From Kineosporiaceae bacterium (GTDB lineage Bacteria > Actinomycetota > Actinomycetes > Actinomycetales > Kineosporiaceae): DNA of 64,000 nucleotides. Position numbers and translations under genes: made by a program. The stretch covers positions 310,001 to 374,000 of the forward strand of contig JADJPO010000003.1 of NCBI GenBank assembly GCA_016713225.1. Direction: 5' to 3'. The notes under the pieces were generated by a model, which saw only the letters and a program-made list of their open reading frames with translations, was not told the origin of the DNA and made no database searches. The first letter of the stretch is position 1. Each line of letters starts with the position of its first letter. Shown in pieces: positions 52,629 through 61,907 of this stretch.

Positions 52629-54137
52629 GTGAGTCAGATCGTCGGAGAGCTCTCGCGCGTGCGCGGCGCGTTCGAGCAGCCGACCCTCACCCTGCTGCAC
52701 CAGCGTCAGGCCCCCGTGGTGATCGCGATCTTCCGCAGCACCTTCAGCCGCGACGTGCGCAGCGTGCCGACGGCTCGGCTGCACGGCATGGTCGACACCT
52801 TCCTCGACGAGCTGCGGGCCACGGGTGCGCCCGACCTGCCGACCGGAACCGGCCGTGACCTGTGCCTACGCTGGATGCGCGGCCAGTGGCTGGTGCGCAG
52901 CGTCGAGGACGACGGCACCGAGGTCTACACCCTGACCAGCCATGCCCAGGACGCGCTGAACCTGGTCGCGAGCCTGACCCGCGAGCGTGCCAGCCTCAGC
53001 GAACACCGGATCTCGACCATCGTGACCGCCGTCCGCCGATTCAACGCCGAGGCGAACCCCGACCGGTGGGCGCGGGTCGACATCCTCGACGCTGAGATCG
53101 CCCGGCTCAAGCGGGAACGCGACCGGGTGCTGACCGGCGACCTCCCGCAGGTCTCCGACGACTACCTGATGGAGGGCTACAGCGAGTTGCTGGCCCTGGT
53201 CGCCGGGCTGCCGAGCGACTTCTCCCGCGTGGAGGAGACCTTCACGACGCTGCGCTCGCAGATCCTGGCCTCCTTCCGTGAGGAGGAACGTCCAGCCGGG
53301 GCGGTGGTCGACGACTACCTGCGCCGGGCCGAGTCGCTGATGACCGCCACCGCCGAGGGCCGCGCCTTCGAGGGCGCCTTCGCGCTGTTGCGCGACGAGG
53401 AGCTGCTCCTGCAGCTGACCGAGGACCTGAGTGCCCTGCTCACCCACCCCAAGGCCGACACCCTGCTGAACGACGCTGATCGGCGCGACCTGCGCGGCAC
53501 CGTGACCCTGATCCGGCGTGGCCTCGACCGGGTGCTGACCCAGCGCACCCGGGTGACCCGCGCGCTGCGCGACTACATCGCCACCCACAACGTGGTCCGC
53601 GACCGCGAACTGGACACCACGCTGCGCCAGCTCGACACCGAATTGCAGACCTGGCTGGCCGAGACCGGCCCCCGGTCCGCCGTCGACCTGCCGCTACTGC
53701 CCTCCCGGTTCGACATCGACCACCTGCGCGAGCGGTTCTACGACCCTGCGGACGACGCGCCGCCGCCCGAGCTGCTCGACGTGACCGACCAGCGCCCGGA
53801 CGAGGTGTCACTCGACCGGCTGCGCGCCATGGGTGGCCCGTCGTTGGGTCGCCTGCGGTACGCCCTGCAGGAGGCGCTGCGCTCGCCGGAACCGACCGCC
53901 TCGCTCGGGGAACTGTTCGCCGAGCTGGACGAGTCGCTGCGCCGTCCGGTCGAGATCCTCGGCCTGCTGCACCTGGCGGCCAACACCCGCGGGCTGCCCG
54001 AGGCGCAGGATGACCGTGAGCTGTTCGTGGCCGTCCGGTCGGACGGCAGCCGGCGCGAGCTGCTGGTGCCGGTCGTCCCGCTGGCTCCCGCGACCGGCGC
54101 TCGAACCGAACCCCAGCCCGAGGAGAGCCCCGCATGA
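52629..54137 (+). CDS. jetA: Wadjet anti-plasmid protein JetA (DUF3375)
   Basis: 502 residues. The kleisin-like (MukF-type) subunit of Wadjet, an SMC complex that recognises and leads to cutting of small circular DNA. N-terminal winged-helix-like part and a central helical region (about 100-330) with the DUF3375 pattern (…FEQPTLTLLHQRQAPVVIAIFR…). GTG 52629 is behind GGGGGAG. It overlaps jetB by 4 bp (ATGA), so the operon is translationally coupled. Confidence 0.92.
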   Translation: MSQIVGELSRVRGAFEQPTLTLLHQRQAPVVIAIFRSTFSRDVRSVPTARLHGMVDTFLDELRATGAPDLPTGTGRDLCLRWMRGQWLVRSVEDDGTEVYTLTSHAQDALNLVASLTRERASLSEHRISTIVTAVRRFNAEANPDRWARVDILDAEIARLKRERDRVLTGDLPQVSDDYLMEGYSELLALVAGLPSDFSRVEETFTTLRSQILASFREEERPAGAVVDDYLRRAESLMTATAEGRAFEGAFALLRDEELLLQLTEDLSALLTHPKADTLLNDADRRDLRGTVTLIRRGLDRVLTQRTRVTRALRDYIATHNVVRDRELDTTLRQLDTELQTWLAETGPRSAVDLPLLPSRFDIDHLRERFYDPADDAPPPELLDVTDQRPDEVSLDRLRAMGGPSLGRLRYALQEALRSPEPTASLGELFAELDESLRRPVEILGLLHLAANTRGLPEAQDDRELFVAVRSDGSRRELLVPVVPLAPATGARTEPQPEESPA

Positions 54138-54937
54138 CGCTCACCCACGACGAGGCCGCCGTGGTGGACCGATCCCACGATGACGCAGCCGGCGAGGTCG
54201 ACCGGGACGAGTGGGACGACACCGAAGGCGATGCCGACCTCAGCAGCAGCATCGCGCTGTTCGAGGGTGACGAGGGTCGGCTCGACGTCGCCCAACGCCG
54301 GGCGTTGGTGGCCCTGCTCAAGCACCGGTTCATCACCGCCCGAACCCATCCGGGGGAGTGGCGGGCGCTGATCGCCCACCCGCACCTGATCCGGTCGCGG
54401 CTCAACGACGTCTTCCTCGACCTGCACCTGGATCGTGAACGCGAGGTCGCCTTCAAACGCCAGGCGGCCCCGGACGGCGGCGGCCGGTTCCCGACCCTGG
54501 TGCGCGACCTGGCCTGGTCCCGGGAAGAGACCGTGATCATGGTCTACCTGCGCCGCCGCAGCCGGGCGGAGGAGGGTACCGGCCAGATCCGGGTGTTCGT
54601 CGACCGGCAGGAGATGCTCGACCACGTGGCGTCGTTGCGTCCGGCCCACGCCACCGACCAGGCAGGGGATTCGCGTCGGGGCGCCAAGGCCATCGAGAAC
54701 CTGATCACCGCGGGCCTGTTGATCGGCCAGCACGACGCCGACCGGTTCGAGATCAGCCCCGCCATCGACGTGGTCCTGCCGCTGGAGCGCCTGCACGAGC
54801 TGCTGCGCTGGCTGCAGGCCCAGCGCCCCGGGGGTGCGTTCGACGACACTCTGATCGACGACGCCGCCCCGGACGACGAGGCACTGGACGGCAGCACGAT
54901 GGACGGCGAGACCGACCCAGAGGAGCAGGACGCGTGA
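54134..54937 (+). CDS. jetB: Wadjet protein JetB (DUF4194)
   Basis: 267 residues. The MukE-like partner that bridges JetA and JetC. The DUF4194 core reads RRALVALLKHRFITARTHPGEW, NDVFLDLHLDREREVAFKRQA and SREETVIMVYLRRR. Both termini are acidic and low in complexity. It overlaps jetA and jetC by 4 bp each. Confidence 0.92.
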   Translation: MTLTHDEAAVVDRSHDDAAGEVDRDEWDDTEGDADLSSSIALFEGDEGRLDVAQRRALVALLKHRFITARTHPGEWRALIAHPHLIRSRLNDVFLDLHLDREREVAFKRQAAPDGGGRFPTLVRDLAWSREETVIMVYLRRRSRAEEGTGQIRVFVDRQEMLDHVASLRPAHATDQAGDSRRGAKAIENLITAGLLIGQHDADRFEISPAIDVVLPLERLHELLRWLQAQRPGGAFDDTLIDDAAPDDEALDGSTMDGETDPEEQDA

Positions 54938-57900
54938 CCCAGACCGAGGCCGAGCTCCCGGCCGTTCACTACTCGATGGACGCCGCCCGCGACACCATCC
55001 CCGACGCCCCGCTGTTCTACCTGGAGGGCGCCACCGAGGGCACCACCCAGTGGCGCGCACAGACGCTGCAGGTGGTGAACTGGGGTGGGTTCGAGGGCGC
55101 CGTGACGGTGCCGTTCCACCAGGGCGCCACGCTGATCTCCGGCGCCTCCGGCAGCGGCAAGAGCACCCTGCTCGACGCCTACATCGCACTGATGATGCCC
55201 TCGGACATCGCCTTCAACGGTGCCTCCAACGACGCCGTGGCAGGTCGGGCGCGCAGCGCCGGGCAGCGCAACCTGATGTCCTACCTGCGCGGCCAGACCG
55301 ACACGGTGCCCGACGAGAGCGGGCGGGAACGTCCGAAACTCCTGCGCGGAGAAGGCACGGCGACCTGGGGCGCCATCGGCATGACCTTCGTCAACGATCA
55401 CGGTGAACACTTCACCGCGTTGCGGGTCTACTTCGTGCCGGCCCGGGCGACGGTCTTCGCCGACCTCGCGCCGCGCTTCGCCACCATCGACGCGCCCTTC
55501 GACCTGGCCGACCTGGCGCCGTTGGCGAGCGAGCAGTTCCAGCCGCGGGTGCTCAAGGCCGCCTTCCCCGGCTTGATCACCCATGACGGCTACACCGCCT
55601 TCGCCACCCGGCTGCACACCAAGCTCGGCATCGGCGCCAACGGCGACGGCCTCAAGGCGCTGCGGCTGTTGGCGCGCATCCAGGCCGGGCAGCAGATCCG
55701 CACCGTGGACGACCTCTACAAGGACATGGTGCTCGAGCGGCCGACGACCTACGACGCTGCTGACCGGGCCATCGCGCACTTCGACGACCTCGAAGCTGCC
55801 TACCAGGCAATGCAGACCGAGCAGGACAAGGCCGAGCTGCTCACCCCGATCACGGCGAAGTACGACCGCCTGATCACCGCCCGGCGCACCATCGACGAGA
55901 TCGACACCTTCGGCTTGACCCGCACCACGGGCAACCCGGTCGACCTGTGGAGCCGCCACCGCGAGCGTGACCTGCTCGAGGACGCCGTCCAGCAGACCCG
56001 GGCCGGACGCCGCGCGGTGAGCGAGCAGCTGCGGGCCGCCGTGACCGCCGAGAACGGCCTCGCCCAGGATCTGGCCGCCGCCCAGACCGAGCACCGCGAG
56101 TCCGGCGGTGGTGAGCTGGCGAGCCTGGACCAGCAGATCATCACGGCCGGCATCACGCGCGACGACCGATCGAGCCGGCGGGCCGACCTGGCCGAGCGCA
56201 CCGAGGTGCTCGACCTGCCCCTGGACGACGCGGACCGCTACGCCCTCGCCCGACAGGAGGCGGAGGAGTTCCTGGCCGGCTACGACGCCCGGTCGAGCGA
56301 ACTCATCGCCGCGCGGGAGGCGTTGCGGGACCGCGACTTCCCCCTGCTCTCGCGCCGCCGCGAGCTGATCGCCGAGCGGGACTCGCTCGCCGGTCGCGAG
56401 AGCCGGATCCGGGGCCGGCTGCACCAGCTGCGCGCCCAGGTGGCCGAGGCGTCGGGCATGACCGAGGAGGAGCTGCCGTTCCTCGCCGAACTGATCGACC
56501 TGAGCGAGGGCGAAGGGCCGTGGCGGACGGCGATCGAGACCGTGCTGGGGGCCAGTGCCCGCCTGCTCTTGGTGCCGCAGGATCGCCTCGCTGCATTCAG
56601 CCGAGCCATCGACCCGCTGCACCTGGCCGGTCGGTTGGTCTTCCAGGGCGTGCCGCTCGACCCGGACGGCGCGGCGGGTCCGGGTGGGACGCTCGACCCC
56701 GCCACGGTCGCCGGCAAGCTGGTGTTCAAGGACTCACCGTTCACCGCGTGGGTGCGCCGCCACGTCAGTGAGCCGGCCCGCAATGCGCTGTGCGTGCAGC
56801 GTCCCGACGACCTGGCCGGTCCCGGGTACCGGGTGAGCCTGGCCGGGCAGACCCGGCAGGGTAGTCGGGGCAGCCACGGGCGATCCGAGGCCATGAACGT
56901 GATCGGGTTCAGCAGCCAGGACGTGCTGGCCGAGATCGAGGAGGAGCTGGGCCGGATCGAGACGCTGCTCACCGAGGTCGACCGCGAGCGAGCGCGCATC
57001 GACGAGGACCGGCGCGACCTCGACGCGCGACGCAAGGCCTCCGAGGCCGTGACCTCCGTCGCCTGGGTCGAGATCGACGTCGCCGCCGTCGAGGCTCAGC
57101 TCACTCAGCTCGAGGGCAGCCGCGAGGCGATCCTCGCCTCCAACGACCTGCTGGCGGCACTGCAGCAGCGCATCGAGGAGCTGAGCGACCAGCTGGATGT
57201 GGCCCGGCAGGACCGGTACCGGCTGCGCCAGCGTGAGGACGACCTCAACCGGCGCTGGGCCGAGTTGGTCGATCGTCAGGACGCCACCCACAACGAGATC
57301 GATCGGCTCGAGGCCGACGTCCACGTCGTGCTGACACCGGATCAGTCGGCGGCCCTCGACGGCTACTTCGCGGCCGCCGTCGGTCCTGGCGACCCGAGTG
57401 ACCTGAACGAGTTCACCAACAACCTGGCGCGGCTGCACCGCACCCTGAGCCTCGCCATCGCCGAGGCCGAGAGCGCCGCGACGGCGGCGGCGGCCGACCT
57501 CGAGGCGATCTTCAACGCCTACCTGAAGCGGTTCCCGGACCCGAACCTCGGTCACACCACCGCGTCCTACCCCGACTACGCCGCGATCCTGGAACGGATC
57601 GTCGCCACCGGCCTGCACGAGCGCAAGGAGGCCTGGCGGCAGAAGCTGATGAAGTGGTCGGGCGAGGACCTGGTGCCGCTGTCGGGCCAGATGGAGTCGT
57701 GCGTCCAGGAGATCGAGGAGCGGCTCGAACCGATCAACGACATCCTGCGCGAACTGGAGTTCGGTGCCACGGGTGACCGGCTGAGGATCAGACTGCGGCG
57801 GCTGACCCCCGAGACCGTGGCGGACTTCCGGCGGGCCTTGCGTGAGCTGGCCTCGGGGGCGACCCGAGAGCTCAGCGAAGACCTGATGCAGGCCAGATTC

Positions 57901-58440
57901 GTGGCGCTGCAATCGTTCATGGCCCGGATCCGGCGCCGCGAGGATCCCCGATGGGACGCCGAGCGCTCCGACCGGGACGCGCTGCTCGACGTCCGGCGGC
58001 ACGTCTTCGTGACCGCCGAGCGCTACGGCCCCGACGGGCAGGTGCTCAGTACCCACTCGGCCCTGGGCGGCAAGAGCGGCGGTGAGAGCCAGGAGTTGGT
58101 GGCCTTCATCGTGGGTGCGGCGCTGCGCTTCCGGCTCGGGGACGAGCTCCGAGCCCGGCCCCGGTTCGCCCCGGTGTTCATCGACGAGGGGTTCATCAAG
58201 TCCGACTCCGACTTCGCCGGACGGGCGGTGCGCGCCTGGAAGGGACTCGGCTTCCAGCTCATCGTCGGCGCCCCGCCGGACAAGGTCTCGGCGCTCGAGC
58301 CGCACATGGACGCGCTGCTGATGGTGACCAAGAACAACACCACCAGCTACTCGTTCGTGGCCTCGGTGACCGACGCCCAGGACTACGTCCTGCAGGTGTC
58401 CGCCGCCGAGATCGTCAGCCGGCTGGACGCGCGGGAGTGA
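54934..58440 (+). CDS. jetC: Wadjet SMC-like ATPase JetC
   Basis: 1168 residues. MukB-like motor that extrudes DNA loops. Walker A GASGSGKS at residues 70-77, long coiled coils (about 330-560 and 640-860) around a central hinge region, and a C-terminal head with signature GGKSGGESQ near residue 1045 and Walker B FIDEGFIKSD near 1083. The length and order match type I JetC. It overlaps jetB and jetD by 4 bp. Confidence 0.95.
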   Translation: MTQTEAELPAVHYSMDAARDTIPDAPLFYLEGATEGTTQWRAQTLQVVNWGGFEGAVTVPFHQGATLISGASGSGKSTLLDAYIALMMPSDIAFNGASNDAVAGRARSAGQRNLMSYLRGQTDTVPDESGRERPKLLRGEGTATWGAIGMTFVNDHGEHFTALRVYFVPARATVFADLAPRFATIDAPFDLADLAPLASEQFQPRVLKAAFPGLITHDGYTAFATRLHTKLGIGANGDGLKALRLLARIQAGQQIRTVDDLYKDMVLERPTTYDAADRAIAHFDDLEAAYQAMQTEQDKAELLTPITAKYDRLITARRTIDEIDTFGLTRTTGNPVDLWSRHRERDLLEDAVQQTRAGRRAVSEQLRAAVTAENGLAQDLAAAQTEHRESGGGELASLDQQIITAGITRDDRSSRRADLAERTEVLDLPLDDADRYALARQEAEEFLAGYDARSSELIAAREALRDRDFPLLSRRRELIAERDSLAGRESRIRGRLHQLRAQVAEASGMTEEELPFLAELIDLSEGEGPWRTAIETVLGASARLLLVPQDRLAAFSRAIDPLHLAGRLVFQGVPLDPDGAAGPGGTLDPATVAGKLVFKDSPFTAWVRRHVSEPARNALCVQRPDDLAGPGYRVSLAGQTRQGSRGSHGRSEAMNVIGFSSQDVLAEIEEELGRIETLLTEVDRERARIDEDRRDLDARRKASEAVTSVAWVEIDVAAVEAQLTQLEGSREAILASNDLLAALQQRIEELSDQLDVARQDRYRLRQREDDLNRRWAELVDRQDATHNEIDRLEADVHVVLTPDQSAALDGYFAAAVGPGDPSDLNEFTNNLARLHRTLSLAIAEAESAATAAAADLEAIFNAYLKRFPDPNLGHTTASYPDYAAILERIVATGLHERKEAWRQKLMKWSGEDLVPLSGQMESCVQEIEERLEPINDILRELEFGATGDRLRIRLRRLTPETVADFRRALRELASGATRELSEDLMQARFVALQSFMARIRRREDPRWDAERSDRDALLDVRRHVFVTAERYGPDGQVLSTHSALGGKSGGESQELVAFIVGAALRFRLGDELRARPRFAPVFIDEGFIKSDSDFAGRAVRAWKGLGFQLIVGAPPDKVSALEPHMDALLMVTKNNTTSYSFVASVTDAQDYVLQVSAAEIVSRLDARE

Positions 58441-59684
58441 ACCCGGCGACCGGGTCGTCACCGGTCGTCCGCAGCATCGAGCAGGTGATCGCGGACGTCG
58501 AGCGGCGCCTGGCGCGCACCTGGTGGCATGCGCTGGCTCGGCAAGGGTCGGACGACGAGGAATCGCCCGAGCAGCACTGGCCACACCCGTTCCCCCTGGG
58601 TCGCCCCACCACCGAGTCGCTGCTGCACGACTTCGCCGCCCTTCTCGACTGGGCGGCAACGTGGCGGGCGTGGGCGGGCAGCCTCGGGATCACCCTGCGG
58701 ACGACGACGCGTCGGGTGCACGGCACCGATCACGTGCTGCCCACTCATCTGGTGGTGCTGGACGTCGACCTCGCGGCGCAAGTGGTCGGCGAACCGTGGC
58801 CCGGCCGTCTCGACCGGGGCCGGGCCAACTGGCGGGCGCTCGCCGAGCGCTTTCCTCAGCTGGCCGCGGACGGCACACTCGCCGAGACCGTCCGGGCGGT
58901 CGACGGTTTCGCCGCGGCGGATGTCGACCTCCTGATGCGGGCGGGGCAGTGGTTCGCCACCCACGATGCGGCGGGTCTGACGCCACGCCAGGTGCCGATC
59001 GAGGGCTTGCACGCCAAGTGGCTCAACACTCGCCGGCAGCTGGTGAGCCGGCTGGCCGGGCGCGATGACCTCGGCCTGGCACCGCCTCATCCGCCTCGGG
59101 TGCACTTCACCTACCTCGATCCCGGCCACCGGGCCGGGGGCGGGCGGTGGCACGACGCGGTGACCATCGGCGATGCGATGGTTCCCGCCTACCGCCCTGA
59201 ACTGGTGATCATCTCTGAGAACAAGGACACCGCGCTCCACTTCCCAGCTCGGGCGCGGGCGGTCAGCGTCGAGGGTGTCGGACGGGGCGCGGGGGCGATC
59301 GCCGCCGTCGACTGGCTGGCTCACGCGCCGACCGTCGTCTACTGGGGTGACATGGACGCCGCCGGCCTCGAGATCCTCAACGAGTTCCGAGCTGCCGGTA
59401 TCGCCGCGCTCTCGATGTTCATGAACCCGGCCGCCTACGCACGCTGGGAACGCTTCGGCGCCACCGTCGATCCCCAGGGTCGCCCGCTCGAGGCGGGCTC
59501 GCGCCGTCCGGTACCGCACCTGACGGACGACGAGCGGCGACTGTACGAGTCGCTCACCGACCCCGCCTGGCCGGGGGTCCGCCGCATCGAGCAGGAGCGA
59601 ATCCCGCTCACGCTCGCGCTGGCCGAAGCCGAGCGCCTGCTCACCCAAACCCTCGGTGATCATGCAATCCGTGCACGCTCGTGA
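58437..59684 (+). CDS. jetD: Wadjet nuclease JetD (DUF3322/DUF2220, TOPRIM)
   Basis: 415 residues. TOPRIM-fold nuclease that cleaves the trapped plasmid. N-terminal DUF3322 (about 1-190) and C-terminal DUF2220 with catalytic acids in VIISENKDTALHFP and YWGDMDAAGLEILNEFR. All expected acidic residues are visible. GTG/ATG overlap with jetC (58437-58440). The last codons and stop lie inside a 35-bp hairpin. Confidence 0.93.
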   Translation: MNPATGSSPVVRSIEQVIADVERRLARTWWHALARQGSDDEESPEQHWPHPFPLGRPTTESLLHDFAALLDWAATWRAWAGSLGITLRTTTRRVHGTDHVLPTHLVVLDVDLAAQVVGEPWPGRLDRGRANWRALAERFPQLAADGTLAETVRAVDGFAAADVDLLMRAGQWFATHDAAGLTPRQVPIEGLHAKWLNTRRQLVSRLAGRDDLGLAPPHPPRVHFTYLDPGHRAGGGRWHDAVTIGDAMVPAYRPELVIISENKDTALHFPARARAVSVEGVGRGAGAIAAVDWLAHAPTVVYWGDMDAAGLEILNEFRAAGIAALSMFMNPAAYARWERFGATVDPQGRPLEAGSRRPVPHLTDDERRLYESLTDPAWPGVRRIEQERIPLTLALAEAERLLTQTLGDHAIRARS

Positions 59685-59724
59685 AGCATTTCACGAGCGT
59701 GCACGGATTACATGATCACCGAGG
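59651..59724. terminator. 35-bp near-perfect hairpin ending the Wadjet operon
   Basis: Left arm 59651-59685 and right arm 59690-59724 pair at 34 of 35 positions around a GCAT loop; the single mismatch is at 59665/59710. The left arm encodes the jetD C-terminus and stop. The convergent arsenic gene ends at 59734, so the hairpin probably works in both directions. It shares GGTGATCATG with the hairpin near 7.9 kb. Confidence 0.8.
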
Positions 59725-59733
59725 ATGGGCGGG

Positions 59734-60504
59734 TCAGGCTCCGGTCACGGCCTGGGCGAGCCGGGCCACGCGGTGGCTGATGTCGGCGTAGGCGGTCTCG
59801 AACGAGGCGTCGCTGCCGTCGCTGACGGGGTCGGGAATCGCCCAGTGCAGCCACCCCCGTCCCACCGCGCCGGACGGTGTCGTCAGCGTCAGCTGCGGCG
59901 GAGTGGCGGTGAGCTCCTCGTGGGCGTTGTCGCAGACGGCCACCACCAGGTCGCCGGGCTGCAGGGTCTGGTCGACCTGGTGCGTGCTCGGCCGGACGAC
60001 CTGCAGGCCGTGACGGCGTGCGACGTCCAGGGCCTTGGGGTGCACCTGCTCGGCGGGATGCGTGCCGGCGCTCGCGACGGGGATCTCGCTCATCGTCGAC
60101 CAACTCGCCGCCGCCAGCTGGGAGCGGGCCGAGTTGTGGGTGCAGACGAACAGCACCCGCGGAACAGGCTGCCCGGCAAGAGGATTCGCCGTCGTGGCGG
60201 CGCCGACGACCGTGGCGACGGTCGCATCGTCCCACCGCAGCTGCACGTAGCTGCGCCGGCCATCGCCCTCGGATCGCACTCGGCGGATCAGCCCGGCGTC
60301 CTCGAGCGTGCTCAGGTGGAAGGCCAAGAGGTTGGTCGCCAGACCGGTCACCGCGCCGAGCTCGCCGGGGGAGGCGTCGCCGTAGGTCAGGTGATCGACG
60401 ATCTGCAGCCGCACCGGCTCGCCGAGAGCGGCGTACATCCGAGCCCGGACGGCGAGCGGCTGCGTCTGGGCCTGCGTCTGGGCCTGCGCCTTCGGTTCGG
60501 TCAT
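59734..60504 (-). CDS. ArsR-ArsC fusion (HTH regulator with LMW-phosphatase arsenate reductase)
   Basis: 256 residues from ATG 60504 behind GGGAGG. Residues about 18-100 form an ArsR winged helix (MYAALGEPVRLQIVDHLTYGD…, LATNLLAFHLSTLEDAGLI); residues about 115-256 form an ArsC/low-molecular-weight phosphatase domain with the P loop CTHNSARSQ, Cys121. The HTH half has no cysteine at all, so it cannot bind As(III) through the usual Cys pair. The N-terminus has a QAQTQ repeat. Divergent from the aquaporin-arsC-trxR operon. Confidence 0.88.
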   Translation of the reverse strand: MTEPKAQAQTQAQTQPLAVRARMYAALGEPVRLQIVDHLTYGDASPGELGAVTGLATNLLAFHLSTLEDAGLIRRVRSEGDGRRSYVQLRWDDATVATVVGAATTANPLAGQPVPRVLFVCTHNSARSQLAAASWSTMSEIPVASAGTHPAEQVHPKALDVARRHGLQVVRPSTHQVDQTLQPGDLVVAVCDNAHEELTATPPQLTLTTPSGAVGRGWLHWAIPDPVSDGSDASFETAYADISHRVARLAQAVTGA

Positions 60505-60561
60505 GGCGGGCACCTCCCTCACCGACATGGTCGCGGAAACCTTCGCTCGTCGGATATTGCC

Positions 60562-60587
60562 TCAACATCTGTTGACTCAAGTATGAT
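60562..60587. promoter_or_regulatory. Operator and -10 of the arsenic operon
   Basis: Palindrome TCAACATCTGTTGA (60562-60575) is ArsR-like in form. TATGAT (60582-60587) is followed by 6 nt and ATG 60594, so a bound regulator would cover the -35 region of a leaderless promoter. Confidence 0.65.
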
Positions 60588-60593
60588 GGATGC

Positions 60594-61418
60594 ATGAGCG
60601 ACGTCAAGCTGCCCGGCGCATCCACCGGTCACCCCGATCACCCCGATCACGGTCTGGCCCCTGTCGTCGCCGTGGCGAACGACCCCCTGCCGCCGCTGAT
60701 GCGCCGCCTGCTGGCCGAGGCCGTGGGGACGGCGCTGCTGGTCACCGTGGTGGTCGGTTCCGGCATCATGGCCACGACCCTGTCGCCGGATGACGTGGGG
60801 CTGCAGCTGCTCTACAACTCCCTGGCGACCCTGCTCGGTCTGACGGTGTTGATCCTGCAGTTCGGCCCGGTCTCGGGAGCGCACTTCAATCCGGTGGTCT
60901 CCTTCATCGACTGGCTGCTCGGGCATCGATCGGGCCACGGCCTGCCGCTGCGGGATGTCGCCGCGTATGCGGTGGCGCAGACCTCGGGGGCGATCGCCGG
61001 CGCGGTCCTGGCCAACCTCATGTACTCGCTGGCGGCTGTGCAGATCTCGACCCACCACCGGGTCACCGGTGGTGTCCTGCTGTCCGAGGTGGTCGCCACC
61101 GCCGGGCTGATCGGCATCATCTTCGCGCTCGCCCGCACCGGGCGTTCGCCGCTGTCCGCGGCGGCGGTCGGTGCCTACATCGGGGCGGCGTACTGGTTCA
61201 CCGCCTCCACCTCCTTCGCCAACCCGGCGGTCACCATCGGCCGCATCTTCTCCGACACCTTCGCCGGCATCGCGCCGGCGTCGGTGCCGGCGTTCATCGC
61301 GGCTCAGGTGGTCGGCTGCCTGGTCGGGGCGGTGCTGGTGCGGGCGCTGTACCCGGACGTCGGGCAGGCCGCGGACGACGTCGTGGTCGCCCACCTCGAC
61401 TATCGCCAGGACGGCTGA
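60594..61418 (+). CDS. Aquaglyceroporin-type channel (arsenic operon, AqpS-like)
   Basis: 274 residues, MIP family: six hydrophobic helices and the two half-helix motifs HFNPVVSF and FANPAVTIGR (NPV and NPA). In arsenic operons such channels let arsenite leave the cell after arsenate reduction. A 30-residue polar N-terminal extension with His/Pro-rich GHPDHPDH is present. It leads the operon with arsC and trxR. Confidence 0.87.
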   Translation: MSDVKLPGASTGHPDHPDHGLAPVVAVANDPLPPLMRRLLAEAVGTALLVTVVVGSGIMATTLSPDDVGLQLLYNSLATLLGLTVLILQFGPVSGAHFNPVVSFIDWLLGHRSGHGLPLRDVAAYAVAQTSGAIAGAVLANLMYSLAAVQISTHHRVTGGVLLSEVVATAGLIGIIFALARTGRSPLSAAAVGAYIGAAYWFTASTSFANPAVTIGRIFSDTFAGIAPASVPAFIAAQVVGCLVGAVLVRALYPDVGQAADDVVVAHLDYRQDG

Positions 61419-61475
61419 ACCGTTCTCGCCCAGTCTCTCTCGATCCCTTCCATCGCTACCGAAAGGACCCCTGTC

Positions 61476-61907
61476 ATGTCGTTCAAGTCGCCCACCGGCA
61501 CGCCGTCCGTGCTGTTCGTCTGCATCCACAACGCCGGTCGCTCGCAGATGGCCGCCGGCTGGCTGACCCACCTCGCCGGCGGGCGGATCGAGGTCCGCTC
61601 CGCCGGTACCGCCCCGGCCGAGCACGTCAACCCCGCCGCCGTCGAGGCCATGAAGGAGGTCGGTATCGACATCACGACCGCGACCCCCAAGGTGCTGACC
61701 GGCGAGGCCGTCGAGGTCAGCGACGTCGTCATCACCATGGGCTGCGGCGACACCTGCCCGTTCTACCCGGGCACCCGCTACCTCGACTGGCCGCTGGACG
61801 ACCCGGCCGGCCAGGGACTCGACGCCGTCCGGCCGATCCGCGATGCCATCAAGGCCAAGGTCGAGGACCTCATCGCCGAACTGTTGCCCGAAGAGGCCTC
61901 GGCATGA
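61476..61907 (+). CDS. arsC: Arsenate reductase (mycothiol/thioredoxin type)
   Basis: 143 residues. P-loop CIHNAGRSQ with Cys16, and C90-GDT-C94 in TMGCGDTCPFYPG, the pattern of actinobacterial arsenate reductases that use mycothiol/mycoredoxin or thioredoxin. It reduces arsenate to arsenite, which the adjacent channel can export. It starts 57 bp after the channel gene and overlaps trxR by 4 bp. Confidence 0.92.
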   Translation: MSFKSPTGTPSVLFVCIHNAGRSQMAAGWLTHLAGGRIEVRSAGTAPAEHVNPAAVEAMKEVGIDITTATPKVLTGEAVEVSDVVITMGCGDTCPFYPGTRYLDWPLDDPAGQGLDAVRPIRDAIKAKVEDLIAELLPEEASA

